NCBI GenBank assembly: GCA_001550305.1
Contig: LRTP01000076.1
Coordinates: forward strand, 1-57,208
Direction: 5' to 3'
DNA length: 57,208 nt
Source: Streptomyces diastatochromogenes
GTDB lineage: Bacteria; Actinomycetota; Actinomycetes; Streptomycetales; Streptomycetaceae
Shown: positions 36,965 to 46,855 of the stretch, in pieces
Layout of the letters: each line of letters starts with the position of its first letter
How positions within the stretch are numbered: the stretch's first letter is position 1
Program-made: the position numbers and the translations under genes
The notes under the pieces: generated by a model
The model's database searches: none
What the model was told of the DNA's origin: nothing
The model's input: the letters and a program-made list of their open reading frames with translations, nothing else

Positions 36965-37028
36965 ACCTCTGGGGTATCCCGACTCGGCTCGATCATGCGT
37001 CGGCGTCGCCTCTGTCGCCTTGGTCCGC

Positions 37029-38783
37029 TCAGCCGTTCAGGACGCCCGGCAGGGCCAGCGCCGCCAGCAGCGTCGTGCCCACCAGCATCCACGCCACGTA
37101 GTCGCCGATGTGGCCGGACTACAGGCGTCGTAGCGGAGCCATCCATGACGGTTCGCCGAGCGGCTTCGTGCGGGTCACGGCGAACGTGGCCAGGCCGAGG
37201 GCCAGTAGGGTCGAGGTGAGACCGAGGAGTAGCCCGGCAACGGTCCAGTGCGGCGATGGGGCGGCCCCGCCGGACACGGCGCGCCCGACCGCGACGGCGA
37301 AGCCGGGTACCGCGCCCACGGCGAGGGACGCGACGAGCAGCACGGCGGGGACCGTGGTCATGGTGTCCGGTACCCGGCTCAGCCGGTGCCGAGTCTCCGG
37401 TTCCTCTCTGATGCCGGTGGTCTCGTACGACGACTCGTCGCCTGGCTGGGTGCCGAGGCCGAAGAACACCCGCGCGGCGACCCGGAGTACCGCGCCCGCG
37501 GTCACCGCCGACACGGCGACGAACAGCACGGTCAACGAGCCGCCGACCGACTCCCCCAGCACCGCCTTCCCGAGCCCGATGTGGAAGGGGGGCAGACCGG
37601 CGAGGCTCAACGCGCCGACGACGTACAGTACGGCGACTCCGCGCAGCCTGCGGGCGCGCCCGTGCAGGGCGTGTTCGTCAACCGAGCCGTACCGGTCGAG
37701 GAGTACGCCGGTGCAGGCGAACAGGGCGGCTTTCACCCCTGCGTGGCCCAGGATGTACAGCGCGACCCCGTCGTCGGCCTCGGGACTGAGGCCGACGATC
37801 CCGATTCCGCTGAGGAAGAGCCCCATGTGGGCGACCGTGGAGTACGCCAGCAGCCTTTTGATGTGCCGCTGGTACCAGCACATGACCGCGCCGACCACGG
37901 CGGTCAGTACGCCGAGGACGACGAGGGCGCGCTCCAGGTCGGACGCCGGGATTCCAGCGGGGCCGGAGAAGACCGTCCGGTAGATCCGCCAGACGGCGTA
38001 GGCGCCGAGTTCGACCATGACGCCGGACAGCAGCACGCACACGGGCGTGGGGGCGACGGCGTGCGCGTCCGGCAGCCAGAAGTGGAACGGCACGGCCGCG
38101 GCCTTCACCAGCAGGCCGGTGAGGACCAGCGCGAAGCCCGCGAGGGTGAGGGCGTCGGGGGCGCCGTGCCGGTCGAGACCCTGGCCGATCTTCACCATGG
38201 CGAGTTCGCCGGTGCGCGCGTACAACAGACCGATGCCCATCAACACGGCATACGTGCCGAGGGAGTTGAGGACACCGAAGGACAACGCGCCTTGCACGGC
38301 CTTCGCCTCCTCGACGCGGTGACCGGTCAACGCGTACGCCACGACACTCATCAACTCGAAGAACACGAAGGCGTCGAGCAGGTCCCCAGTGACCGCGAAG
38401 CCGCACATGCCGCCCTGGAAGAGCAGCATCAGGGCGGGGAAGGAGCCTGCGTGGCGACGGGGCGCTACGCCGAAGTAGCGCCAGGAGTACGCCAGAGCCG
38501 CCACGGTCAGGAGCGAGGCGAGCGCGGCCATGCCGAGGCCGGGACCGTCCCCGACGAGGACGATCCCGATGCTCTCGCCTCCCTCGGGGGTCCAGCCACC
38601 CACCCATTCGGTCAGGGGCGGTGAGGAGTTGAGCAGGAGGACGATCGCGAGTCCGGCCGTCCCCGCGGCGAAGGCGCACCCCACCGTCTCGGCGACGACG
38701 CGGGGCAGGCGGTGCCCGCCGGCGACGAGGAGAGTGGCTCCGAGCGGGGGGACGGCGACGAGGACGGGCAGCAGGTGGTGCAT
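37029..38783 (-). pseudogene. MrpD/NuoN-type proton-antiporter subunit with an internal amber codon near the end
   Basis: The intact frame from ATG 38783 to TAG 37119 gives 554 residues of an Mrp subunit D / complex-I-like antiporter. It contains GDLLDAFVFFELMSVVAYAL, the key lysine in GLLVKAAAVPFHFWLPDAHA and the lysine/histidine track HIKRLLAYSTVAHMGLFLSG. Just after the amber codon the same frame continues SGHIGDYVAWMLVGTTLLAA and LALPGVLNG to a stop at 37029, the normal C-terminal helix of the family. One nonsense mutation therefore removes the last helix. The start overlaps the end of the MrpC-like remnant. Confidence 0.8.
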
Positions 38784-39050
38784 CAGCCGCGCAGCTCCGA
38801 GAGTTCGTCGGGGTCGACCGTGCCATGGCGCTTGGAGATCTGGAGAACCAGGGCGAGCAGTACGGCGGTCACCGTCGCCCCCACGACCACATCAGTGAGG
38901 GCGAGGGCCTGGACCACCGAGTCCACCACGGGGCGCGACCCGGGCTTCAGGTCGGAGAAGAAAACGACGAGCGCGTACCGGCGTACGGGGAGCGCGACCT
39001 CCTCGGGTTCGGGCTCGGCGCGGTGTTCGTCGCGGGTCTGGCGCAGCAGG
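38783..39050 (-). pseudogene. MrpC/NuoK-type subunit, N-terminus lost
   Basis: The last 57 residues (FFSDLKPGSRPVVDSVVQAL, LTDVVVGATVTAVLLALVLQ, ISKRHGTVDPDELSELRG) match the C-terminal helix of MrpC/NuoK-like subunits. The two N-terminal helices are replaced by unrelated, charge-rich sequence. The stop overlaps the start of the mrpD frame, the usual coupling. No mrpA, B, E, F or G is present in the window. Confidence 0.7.
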
Positions 39051-39392
39051 ACGACGGTGCCGAGGACGCATCGACAGCCAGACGCGGCCAGCCTGACCGT
39101 CGCCACAAAGGCGCAGAGATCTCCGGCGCTTCGTGCCTCCGGGCCGGGGATCGCATTCCCGCCCGGCCTCAAGGCCGGGATTCCCTGCGAAGAACAAGGG
39201 ATGGACGCGGTACGAGCGGAGTGCCGGGGTACACGGGAACGGTGCCACCAACCCGTCTCGGACGAACTGCTCGTGGGCGACGGCACGGGGTGAGTGGCAC
39301 TGCCAGGGCCCTGCACGGCGAGAGGCGGCCGGGGGGGGGTGTTCAGTGGTGACACCTGCGCCCATTCGAGGCAGTCGAGGAGAGGCGTCGCG

Positions 39393-40571
39393 ATGTCTGC
39401 GCAGTCCGAACCCGAGTCCGCTCGGGAGGAGCACGGTGCGGTGGAAGAGACGGGCGTGAACGGCGCCGACCCCGGCCCGACGGACGCCGTACAGGCGTCT
39501 TGGAAGGCGCCCCAGGAGCCGCCGCTTCGCGATCCACGCGGCGGTCGTAGGCGGTCATGGGTGACAGTGGGGTTCGCTCTGAGCCTTGGCGCGAGCCTGG
39601 CGTGGCTCGCCGTTCAGACCGTTCTGCGGGTCAGTTCGATGCTGACCTTGCTGCTGCTGGCCGTGTTCATCGCGATCAGTCTGGAACCACTGGTCGTGTG
39701 GTTCACGCGCCGTGGTCTGCGGCGCGGCTGGGCCGTCGCGATCGTGCTGACGGGATTCGTCGTGGTACTCGGCGGATTCCTGGCTCTGGTCATTCCGCCG
39801 GTGGCCAAGGAGATCAACGCACTGGTCGACGCGGTGCCCAACTGGCTGGAGCAGCTCCACGACCACCAGTCGGCGATCGGTCGTCTGGAGGACCGCTACC
39901 ACCTGGTCGAGAGGGCCAAGCAGCAGATCGGCTCAGGAAACGGAGCGAGCGGTCTGGCAGGAGGCGTACTGGGCGCCGGACGGATGGTCCTGAGTACCGT
40001 CACGTCCACGGCGATCGTGATCACGGTGACCCTCTACTGCATGGCGGCACTACCGACCATCAAACAGTTCTGCTACCGCTTCGTGGCGGCCAGCCGCCGC
40101 GAGCGGGTCGAGGGCGTGGCCGAAGAGATCATGAACCGGATAGGGAAGTTCATGCTCGGCAACCTCGTCACCTCGGGGATCGCCGGCGTAGCGACCTTCG
40201 GCTGGTGCGCGTCCACCGGTGTCCCATATGCCGCCGCGCTGGGCATCTTCACAGCCCTGATGGACCTGATTCCGATCGTCGGCTCCACTCTCGCCGGAAT
40301 CGTCGTCAGCCTCGTCGCACTGTCCGTGTCGCTGCCGATCGCGATCGCGACCGCGGTCTTCTACGTCGTCTTCCGGGTCGCCGAGGACTACCTCATCGTG
40401 CCGAGGACGATGAAGTTCGCCGTCGATGTCCACCCGTTGGTCACCGTGCTTGCGGTGCTGGTCGGCGGAGCGCTCCTCGGCATCGTCGGCGCCCTCGTCG
40501 CCATCCCGGCGGCCGTCGCCGTCGGCCTGGTTCTCGACGAGTACGTGTTTCCCAAGAAGGAGCGGGAATGA
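39393..40571 (+). CDS. AI-2E family transporter (PerM/TqsA-like)
   Basis: This 392-residue protein starts at ATG 39393 after GAGGAGAGG, with a 50-residue polar N-terminus. The helical pattern of the PerM/AI-2E family follows: VSSMLTLLLLAVFIAISLEP, AVAIVLTGFVVVLGGFLALV and the conserved ALGIFTALMDLIPIVGSTLA. The C-terminus carries PRTMKFAVDVHPLVTVLAVL. It is a membrane exporter or antiporter of unknown substrate. Confidence 0.9.
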   Translation: MSAQSEPESAREEHGAVEETGVNGADPGPTDAVQASWKAPQEPPLRDPRGGRRRSWVTVGFALSLGASLAWLAVQTVLRVSSMLTLLLLAVFIAISLEPLVVWFTRRGLRRGWAVAIVLTGFVVVLGGFLALVIPPVAKEINALVDAVPNWLEQLHDHQSAIGRLEDRYHLVERAKQQIGSGNGASGLAGGVLGAGRMVLSTVTSTAIVITVTLYCMAALPTIKQFCYRFVAASRRERVEGVAEEIMNRIGKFMLGNLVTSGIAGVATFGWCASTGVPYAAALGIFTALMDLIPIVGSTLAGIVVSLVALSVSLPIAIATAVFYVVFRVAEDYLIVPRTMKFAVDVHPLVTVLAVLVGGALLGIVGALVAIPAAVAVGLVLDEYVFPKKERE

Positions 40572-41150
40572 CGCCGCGTCGACGGAGGACGTTCCCATAG
40601 AGGGTGGCCCGACGGTCGGGACCGATTCCGTCAGCTACAGATGACCAGGGAACGGAACGTAGTAACTGTCCGTGATGCCGACCAGCGACAGGCCACCGCC
40701 GCCGAGCAGCCGGAGCCGTCGTCGGAGATGCGTGACCCGAAGATTCCCGGCCCAGAGGTGCTGACACGGACGAGGCCGGAACCGGGCGGAAGGGCGCTCC
40801 ACCCTCTGCCAGTCCACGTCCGGGGCATCCCGTGCCCGACGAGCCGCCCGCCTGACGCTCCACGTGCCCAGGAGCCGAGGCGAGCGCCGCGGAAGGGACG
40901 CCCCGCGATCGTTGTGGAAGTGGGGACACGAGATGGGTACCCGCACCCGTGTCAGGGATCGGTCCGCCTACTGACAGCTGACAGGAGCCGCCCCGCCGGC
41001 CTTCGGCGTTCCGCGGACGGCCTTCCCCACTGACCGGCCCTCCGATGACGTGCCTCAGGAGCAGGAGGTCGACGATCTGTGGCTCACGACCAAGCGGTGA
41101 CGAGCCGGGGGACCGTAATCGCGAAGGCGACCCGCGAGGAGATGAGCGGC
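40572..41150. other. intergenic stretch with no supported gene
   Basis: Several long open frames occur on both strands, as expected in GC-rich DNA, but none resembles a family or has a good RBS. Confidence 0.5.
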
Positions 41151-42114
41151 ATGGTGCAGATCGGCTACTCGATGATGACCGAGCAGGCTGGCCAGCGGGA
41201 GCTGGTTGCCCATGCGGTGGGGCTGGGCGGGCCGGTTCCGACTTCTCGGTCACATCCGACCACTACTTCCCCTGGCTGGAGTCCCAGGGCCATGCCTCCT
41301 ACGCGTGGAGTGCGCTCAGTGCCGCCGCGCAGGCCACCGAACGCATTCCCCTGATGACGTACGTGACGTGCCCGACGACCCGATACCACCCGGTCGACGT
41401 GGCCCAGAAGGCCGCCACCATGCAACTCCTCTCCCAGGGACGCCTCCGCCTGGGACTCGGCGCGTGGGAGAACCTCAACGAGCATGTGGTGGGCGGCGGT
41501 TGGCCCGCTGCGCACATCCGGCTGGAGATGCCCGAGGAGGCGGTGGAGATCATCCGCTCGCTCTTCGCGGGGGAGAACGTCAACCACCACGGTGCCCACT
41601 TCGACGTGGAGAACGCCAGGTTGTGGGAGCTGCCCGACGCCCCCCGCCGATCGGTGTCGCCGTCTCGGATTACCGTTCATGCGAACTCGCCGGTCACGCT
41701 GCCGACTTGATGATCGCCACCGAACCCCGGCCGGAACTGATGTCCGCGTTCGACCGGTACGGCGGCGCAGGCAAGCCCAGCGCCGGGCCAGCTATCCATC
41801 TGTTACGACACCGACCGCGACGCGGCGATCGCCCGCGCCGACGATCAGTTCCGCTGGTTCGGCGGCGGCTGGCCGGTCAACTCCGAGCTGCCCGGACCCG
41901 CCGCGTTCGCGCGTGCCACCGAGTTCGTACGGCCCGAGGACGTGGCCGGGCCCATTCCCTGCGGCGACGACGTGGACGCCGTCGGCGAAGCCGTGCGCCC
42001 CTACATCGACGCCGGATTCACCGAGGTTGCCCCATGCAGATCGGCGGCGAGCACCAGGAACGGTATCTGGAGTGGGCCGAGCAGAAGCTGCTGCCCGTCC
42101 TTCGTGAACGGTGA
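41151..42114 (+). pseudogene. F420-dependent LLM-class oxidoreductase, multiply frameshifted
   Basis: ATG 41151 opens MVQIGYSMMTEQAGQRELVA. Other frames supply VTSDHYFPWLESQGHASYAW, RLRLGLGAWENLNEHVVGGG, then AADLMIATEPRPELMSAFDR, then FVRPEDVAGPIPCGDDVDAV, and finally EHQERYLEWAEQKLLPVLRE. In order these cover a complete luciferase-like F420-dependent reductase with at least four frameshifts (near 41225, 41640, 41795 and 42040). Confidence 0.8.
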
Positions 42115-42121
42115 GCGTGGG

Positions 42122-42823
42122 ATGACCACGAAGCGTGCGGCGATCGTCGAAGTCGACGGAACGGTCGTCGACAGCAACCACCTGCATGTCGTCACCTGGT
42201 GGGAGGCGTTCCGGCAGGCGGGCCGCCATGCCCCCATGCGGGAGATCCACCGGACCGTGGGCCTCGGCAGCGGCAACCTGATCGAGCACCTGCTCGGCGA
42301 CGACCGCGGCCCCGACGGCGACGACCCGCTCGCCGCGACCCACCACGCCCTCTACGCCACGTACTTCGAGCGGCTACCGGCACTGGACGACGCAGGCGAC
42401 CTGCTGCGCGCACTGGCCAGGCGGGGCTGGAAGATCGTCCTGGCGACCTCGGCGAGTGGCGCGGAACTCTCCGCGCTGCGCGGCGCCATCGACGCGGACG
42501 ACGTCATCCTCGGGGCGGCCAGTGCGGACGACGTCGACGACGGCAAACCCGCCCCCAACCCCGCCCGGCAGGCCGGGGAGCTGGCCGGCGTGCCCAGTGA
42601 ACGAGCCGTGTTCGGCGGTGACACGGTCTGGGACATGAAGGCCGCCGTGCGGGACGGGGTGGTCCCCGTGACGGTGCTGCCCGGCGGGATCCCACGCGCG
42701 GACCTGGAAGCGGCCGGCGCCCGCGCGTTGTACCGAGATCCCGGCGATCTCCGCAGACACCTGGACGCCGGCGTCTTCGCCGACTGCGAGTCAGCAGAGG
42801 AGACCACAGTCCCGAGCCGTTGA
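42122..42823 (+). CDS. HAD-superfamily phosphatase-like protein with substituted nucleophile
   Basis: This 233-residue HAD protein starts 8 bp after the oxidoreductase relic. Motif I reads VEVDGTVVDSNHLH where the family has DxDGT. The first Asp, the nucleophile, is a GAA-encoded Glu. Motif II (VLATSASG), the lysine of motif III (DDGKPAPNP) and motif IV (VFGGDTVWDM) are intact. The protein may be inactive or altered. The helical cap lies at residues 20-90. Relatives are beta-phosphoglucomutase-like phosphatases. Confidence 0.85.
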   Translation: MTTKRAAIVEVDGTVVDSNHLHVVTWWEAFRQAGRHAPMREIHRTVGLGSGNLIEHLLGDDRGPDGDDPLAATHHALYATYFERLPALDDAGDLLRALARRGWKIVLATSASGAELSALRGAIDADDVILGAASADDVDDGKPAPNPARQAGELAGVPSERAVFGGDTVWDMKAAVRDGVVPVTVLPGGIPRADLEAAGARALYRDPGDLRRHLDAGVFADCESAEETTVPSR

Positions 42824-43242
42824 CCGAGCGCAGCGTCTGGTCGTACAAGGTGGCTCTGCGCCTGGCTACCGCTTCGTGGAGGCGCGGGCCCGGTCGCGGA
42901 CTGTTCCGGCCCCGGTCTGCGGGGGCCATGCGGAAGTGGCCACGTCCCAGGCATTCCCGGACGACGGCGCCGATTCCAGGAGCGCCCGAACTGATTCGTG
43001 ACGCCCGCGGGTGCTCGCGGGCGCCACTGGAGCTATGGGCTATGGGGATGGGATATGGCGTTGCGGATCGTCGGCCTTGCGGGCTCGACGATGCCGCTTT
43101 TCATCGTTCGCCGCCACTCCGACAACCCGGGCATCCTGAGCTCCGTCCGCGCGCTCCTGGTGACGGCGTTGGGACCGATCGACTACGGGTACTCGGTGAC
43201 CGAACGGCGGCGAAAGCACCGCCCACTACACGGAGGGATGGT
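42824..43242. other. intergenic stretch, nothing supportable
   Basis: No frame resembles a known protein. A frame containing GILSSVRALLVTALGPIDYG has coding-like base use but no recognised family. Confidence 0.4.
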
Positions 43243-43485
43243 TCATGACTCAGCGTGTCAGCGACGATCTGGTCACGGTCAAGCGACGACGACCTCGGCC
43301 GCGCGGTTGAAGTGCGCGAGCATTCGGTCCGCCGTGTACCGGTCGTCAATGAAGCGCAGCACGCGGTGGACATTGTCTCCATCGGAGACCTGGCCATCGA
43401 ACGCGACCCAGAGTCCGCTCTCGGCGACATCAGCGCTGCGCGGCCCGACAAGCCACGCGTCCTCCTTCATACGATGGTGGTGTGA
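43243..43485 (+). pseudogene. CBS-domain protein with internal deletion and frameshift
   Basis: ATG 43243 gives MTQRVSDDLVTVK, which joins the start of a two-CBS protein directly to its second CBS repeat. After a frameshift the frame reads DDDLGRAVEVREHSVRRVPV, VNEAQHAVDIVSIGDLAIER and DPESALGDISAARPDK. The first CBS domain is lost. Confidence 0.7.
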
Positions 43486-43646
43486 TGCCTGGAGACTCGA
43501 ATCCATCGGCCTGCGCTGCGCCACTCCAACGTGGTCGGGCGGCGGGCCCCACGCCCACCACGCCGCCCCACGGCCCGCTGAGCACCTGTTAAACCCAACG
43601 ACGTGACCAGCCCACGAAGAGCTGGGCCCTGAGAGGAGCGTGCGTC

Positions 43647-43874
43647 ATGACGACTCCTGACCCCGACCCGACGCGAACCCCGGAAATCGAGCCGGGCCGC
43701 GGTGTGTCCCCCGGTGAGACACCGCCCGCCGAAGGGGGCATCTATGGCATCTCTTATCCGGAGCCACCCGAGCCGGGCAAGGCATGGGGACCGATGGCAC
43801 TCGCCCTGATCATGGTGGTGGTGGCACTGGTAGCGATCGGGCTGATCGCCATGGTGGTGGCCCTGATCGGATAA
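43647..43874 (+). CDS. DUF6480-type small membrane protein
   Basis: This 75-residue protein has a Pro/acid-rich N-terminus (TTPDPDPTRTPEIEPGRGVS, PGETPPAEGG) and one C-terminal membrane helix (MALALIMVVVALVAIGLIAM). It matches the DUF6480 layout of streptomycetes. GAGAGGAG lies 8 bp before the ATG. Confidence 0.82.
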   Translation: MTTPDPDPTRTPEIEPGRGVSPGETPPAEGGIYGISYPEPPEPGKAWGPMALALIMVVVALVAIGLIAMVVALIG

Positions 43875-43906
43875 CGCCTCCTGCGCATGCTCAGAGACGC
43901 GCCAGG

Positions 43907-44010
43907 CCTCATCGGGGACGTGGAACGAGCCCCTCTGCGAGGAACGCGATCACGGCCGCGACCTCCCGTGCATCGCTCGGGCGCCCCAGCGGCACACTGG
44001 GCCGTCGCTC
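43907..44010 (-). pseudogene. short-chain dehydrogenase C-terminal scrap
   Basis: The frame reads SVPLGRPSDAREVAAVIAFL then AEGLVPRPR and a stop, resembling the PLGRxxDPxEVAxxVAFL region of short-chain dehydrogenases. Too short for certainty. Confidence 0.4.
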
Positions 44011-44509
44011 GGCGGTGACGTCGGTGGGAGCTGATCCGACGGGCCAGGGCGCGCGAGCGTGGTGGGCAGCAGCGAGGAGGTGCGAGCGACGGCTTCCGCG
44101 ACCCCTAGGAACTCATCGTCGCGTCGGTCTAATGTCTCTACATCTCTTCGTCGATGTCTCCCGCGAGGAGTCGCGGCTCGAGTCCGGCGAGTTCCTCTCG
44201 AAACCGGCGCCGGGTCGTCCGAACAATCGTCGGCACCCGATCAGCACCACCTGTTGCTTGGCTGCGTGAGCCGGATCGAAGCGGTCGGGACAGCACCGAC
44301 CGCCTCCGATAGCTGCGCGCCACGGCAGGGAGTGCGACACGTCTGGCGGCGGTCGCTGCGCGGTGAGCGCGGAGCAGCGGGTTGCCGTGCGTTCGAAGGG
44401 GCACCCGGCTTTGGGGCGGGTACCGGGTCCGGGGTCGGTCCACGCCCCTTGATGGCAGTGGTGTCAGGCTGGTCAGGCGGTACGAGGATGAAGAGCGACG
44501 CTGCACTGC
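44011..44509. other. degraded intergenic region
   Basis: A minus-strand frame near 44138-44250 ends RRRFREELAGLEPRLLAGDI then DEEM and looks coding-like, but I do not recognise it. Nothing else is supportable. Confidence 0.3.
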
Positions 44510-44710
44510 CAGTCACTCGGTGTTCGGGGCACCCTGCTGGGCGAGTATGACCACGCGCGATCTGCGGGCGGCGGAGGACTTCTACCGCTCTGTGCTGGGC
44601 TGAGAGTGGCGCACGAGCAGCACGGTGGGCGACCAGTACCGCGTTGCGAGCGTGCACGGGGTCCCGGTCGCAGGGGTTTCGGAGGTGCACTTCGCTGTGG
44701 CGAGTGCGAA
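44510..44710 (+). pseudogene. glyoxalase/VOC-domain fragment with internal TGA
   Basis: The frame GAPCWASMTTRDLRAAEDFY then RSVLG, TGA at 44601-44603, EWRTSSTVGDQYRVASVHGV and PVAG matches the start of VOC (glyoxalase/bleomycin-resistance-like) proteins. The TGA interrupts a single frame that is otherwise conserved on both sides. The C-terminal half is absent. Confidence 0.65.
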
Positions 44711-44728
44711 CGAGAGCGTGTCCCGTAG

Positions 44729-45300
44729 TCAGAAAGGCGGGCCCCGTCGGCGCTGTCGGGCGGCCTCGGTGGGCCGTGGATCACCGGTGGCCTTCGCGGT
44801 CACCAGGGCGGCGTCGGCAACGGTGCTCGTCACGGCCGGGTCGCGTCCTGCCAGGAGAGCTCGGGCCTGCGCGTGACGGTCGTCGACGTCGGTGGCGGGA
44901 GGCCCGGCGAGAGCGGCGAAATGCTCGGGCCGCATCGTGCCGAGGATGAGCACCGGGCCCCTTTCCGGGGTGACGAGCAGGGCAGGCAGGCCGACGGCGA
45001 TGCGCTCGCCTAGTTCTGGGTCAGCGGCGTTGAACAGGTAGTGCTGCGTTTCATTGAGCCAGATGACGGTGCGCGGCGCGATACGCAGCCGGCTGACGAG
45101 GGCGGCGTTCAGTACCTGGGCGATGGCGTTCGGCCGGGAGGGGTCGATCGGGTGTCAGATGCGCCAGTCCGGCGGCAGTGTCCGGACGGCCTCCCAGCAG
45201 GCGCGGGTCTTGCCGCTGGAGGACTCTCCGACCAGGACGCCCAGTTGGCTGTGGCCACCCATGACAATGGCGACCGTCAGACTCAAGTGACGGTCGTGTT
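44729..45300 (-). pseudogene. P-loop NTPase fragment with internal stop
   Basis: The frame reads LGVLVGESSSGKTRACWEAV (Walker A GESSSGKT) and RTLPPDWRI, TGA at 45155-45157, HPIDPSRPNAIAQVLNAALV, RTVIWLNETQHYLFN (Walker-B-like) and VTPERGPVLILGTMRPEHFA. It is the nucleotide-binding core of a large actinomycete regulatory or conflict-type ATPase. Both ends are missing. Confidence 0.65.
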
Positions 45301-45413
45301 CCCGGCGACGTAGGTGGGCAGGGGAGGGAGCCGGTCTGTCCCCAGGCGGTCGGGTCGTTCACGTGTTCCATTCTAGGCGCTACCACCCGCTTTCCCGGGG
45401 GAGAAAGGACCAC

Positions 45414-45658
45414 ATGGACGCTGACCTGCTGCTCGCCCTGGTCATCGACGCGGCCGACCTGGAGCCTGCCCTGCCCTGGGCGCCCTACCGCGGCACGAGC
45501 ACGGCGGCGCATCGACAGCAGCCGTCCGTGCGCGTCCTGCGGCCAGCCGGCGCAGGCGACCCGGGTCATCCACGTGCCGGGTCTCGGACCGCGCTGGCTG
45601 GACACCTGCCACCCCCACTTCCTCGCCGCGGTCCGGCTGCTGCCGTCCCGCCCGCTAC
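45414..45658 (+). pseudogene. small CxxC protein, frameshifted
   Basis: ATG 45414 follows GGGGGAGAAAGG and reads MDADLLLALVIDAADLEPAL and PWAPYRG. After a frameshift the frame gives DSSRPCASCGQPAQATRVIH and VPGLGPRWLDTCHPHFLAAV. CASC plus a later C/H pair could be a zinc ribbon. Function unknown. Confidence 0.5.
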
Positions 45659-45841
45659 ATGGACGTCGCGCTCAGCCAACTCCCTGCCGACGGCTTCGAG
45701 GGCCGCGACGAGGCCGTCGCCCGACTCCCGCCGTTCGTGCGCCACCACATCAACGTGCTCGGCAGGTACTCCTTCCAGCTCCCCGAGCTGCCCGGCGGGC
45801 TGCGGCCCCTGCGCGACAAGCACGCCACCGACGACGAGTGA
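45659..45841 (+). pseudogene. Tn3-family transposase C-terminal remnant
   Basis: Sixty codons read VARLPPFVRHHINVLGRYSF and QLPELPGGLRPLRDKHATDD, the C-terminal end of actinomycete Tn3-type transposases. No DDE core, resolvase or Tn3 terminal repeat was found. Confidence 0.65.
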
Positions 45842-46855
45842 CCGCGCGGCCGGCTCGTCGGTCGCATCATCGGGCCGGCCATCGGTGGGCAGCTTCTCGA
45901 TCAGGGCGATCCGTTCGGCTATCGGTGGGTGTGAGTCGTACTGGTGCGGCCGCGGCGGACGCTGCCCGAAGGAGAGCAAAGCGAGCTGCTCCCCGGTTCG
46001 GGCGGCGAGCAGTCGACGGAAACCGCCGTGCACCTCGCCCTCAGGGGGTAGCGCTCCCAGCGACCTACCCATCGCGGCGTACCTCTCCAGGTAGTGGGTG
46101 TATGTGGCAGCGAGCACTGGAACGACGCGTAGTGCAGCGGCTGTCGCGTCGCGGCCCGCGTGCCGGGCGGCCGTCTGGTCCGCGGCAAGCTCCTGGTGGC
46201 GGGCCACGGACTGCGAGGTCCGCAGGAACATCCGGGCGTAGCCGACGTACAGGGCACCAATCGCGTGGTGCAGCCGAGTGCTGCCCTCCTGGAAGACCTC
46301 CACCGTGTGCAGTAGCGCTTCCCGACCGCGCATCGTGACAGCGCCGAGCCGGGTATCGAGGTTGCCGTAGTGCCCGAACTCGTGGGCGAGGACGGCGCGC
46401 AGCTGCGGGACGGTGGGCCCGCCGAGCAGCGGCAGGCCCAGGAGCATGCGGCGTCGTCCGGGCAGCACTCCCAGCAGGCGGCTTTGTTCGGCGACCCCCG
46501 CGTTGACCTCGGCGACCAGGTAAACCTCATTTGGCGGCCGTTGCCCCGTCACTTCGGCGGCGGCTTGTATCTGTCCCCACAGCACGGGCTGGTCCTGTGG
46601 CGTGACCGCCACCCCGTGTGGCACCGGGCCCAGACGCCCGGCCCGTAGAAAGGCGAAGAGACCCCGCAGAATCGCCGCCGCCAACAGGGCGGTGACGGTC
46701 AGAACCATGCCTTCGAATCAGGCCGCCCGCGCGGTGAACAGCCGTGTCATCAGCAGCCGGTCGAACACCGCGATGGCCGACAACAGAGCGACTCCCATCA
46801 GATGAAAGCCGACCAACAGCGTGAGCGCACGGACAGCGCGCAGCCGAAACGACAT
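45841..46855 (-). pseudogene. M48-type membrane metallopeptidase with in-frame TGA and altered C-terminus
   Basis: ATG 46855 opens VRALTLLVGFHLMGVALLSA and TRLFTARAA, followed in the same frame by TGA at 46718-46720 and then FEGMVLTVTALLAAAILRGL. The body carries the zinc motif AVLAHEFGHYGN and the later glutamate in QELAADQTAARHAGRD. Homology ends at YDSHPPIAERIALIEKLPTD. The frame then runs antisense through the Tn3 remnant to 45566. Translation restart at ATG 46708 could still give a protein lacking the first helix. Confidence 0.8.

Noticed and set aside
37248..38624. 458-codon open frame on the plus strand across the Mrp subunit gene
   Set aside because: It is the antisense shadow of a clear antiporter gene; composition is His/Glu/Gly-rich with no family motif.
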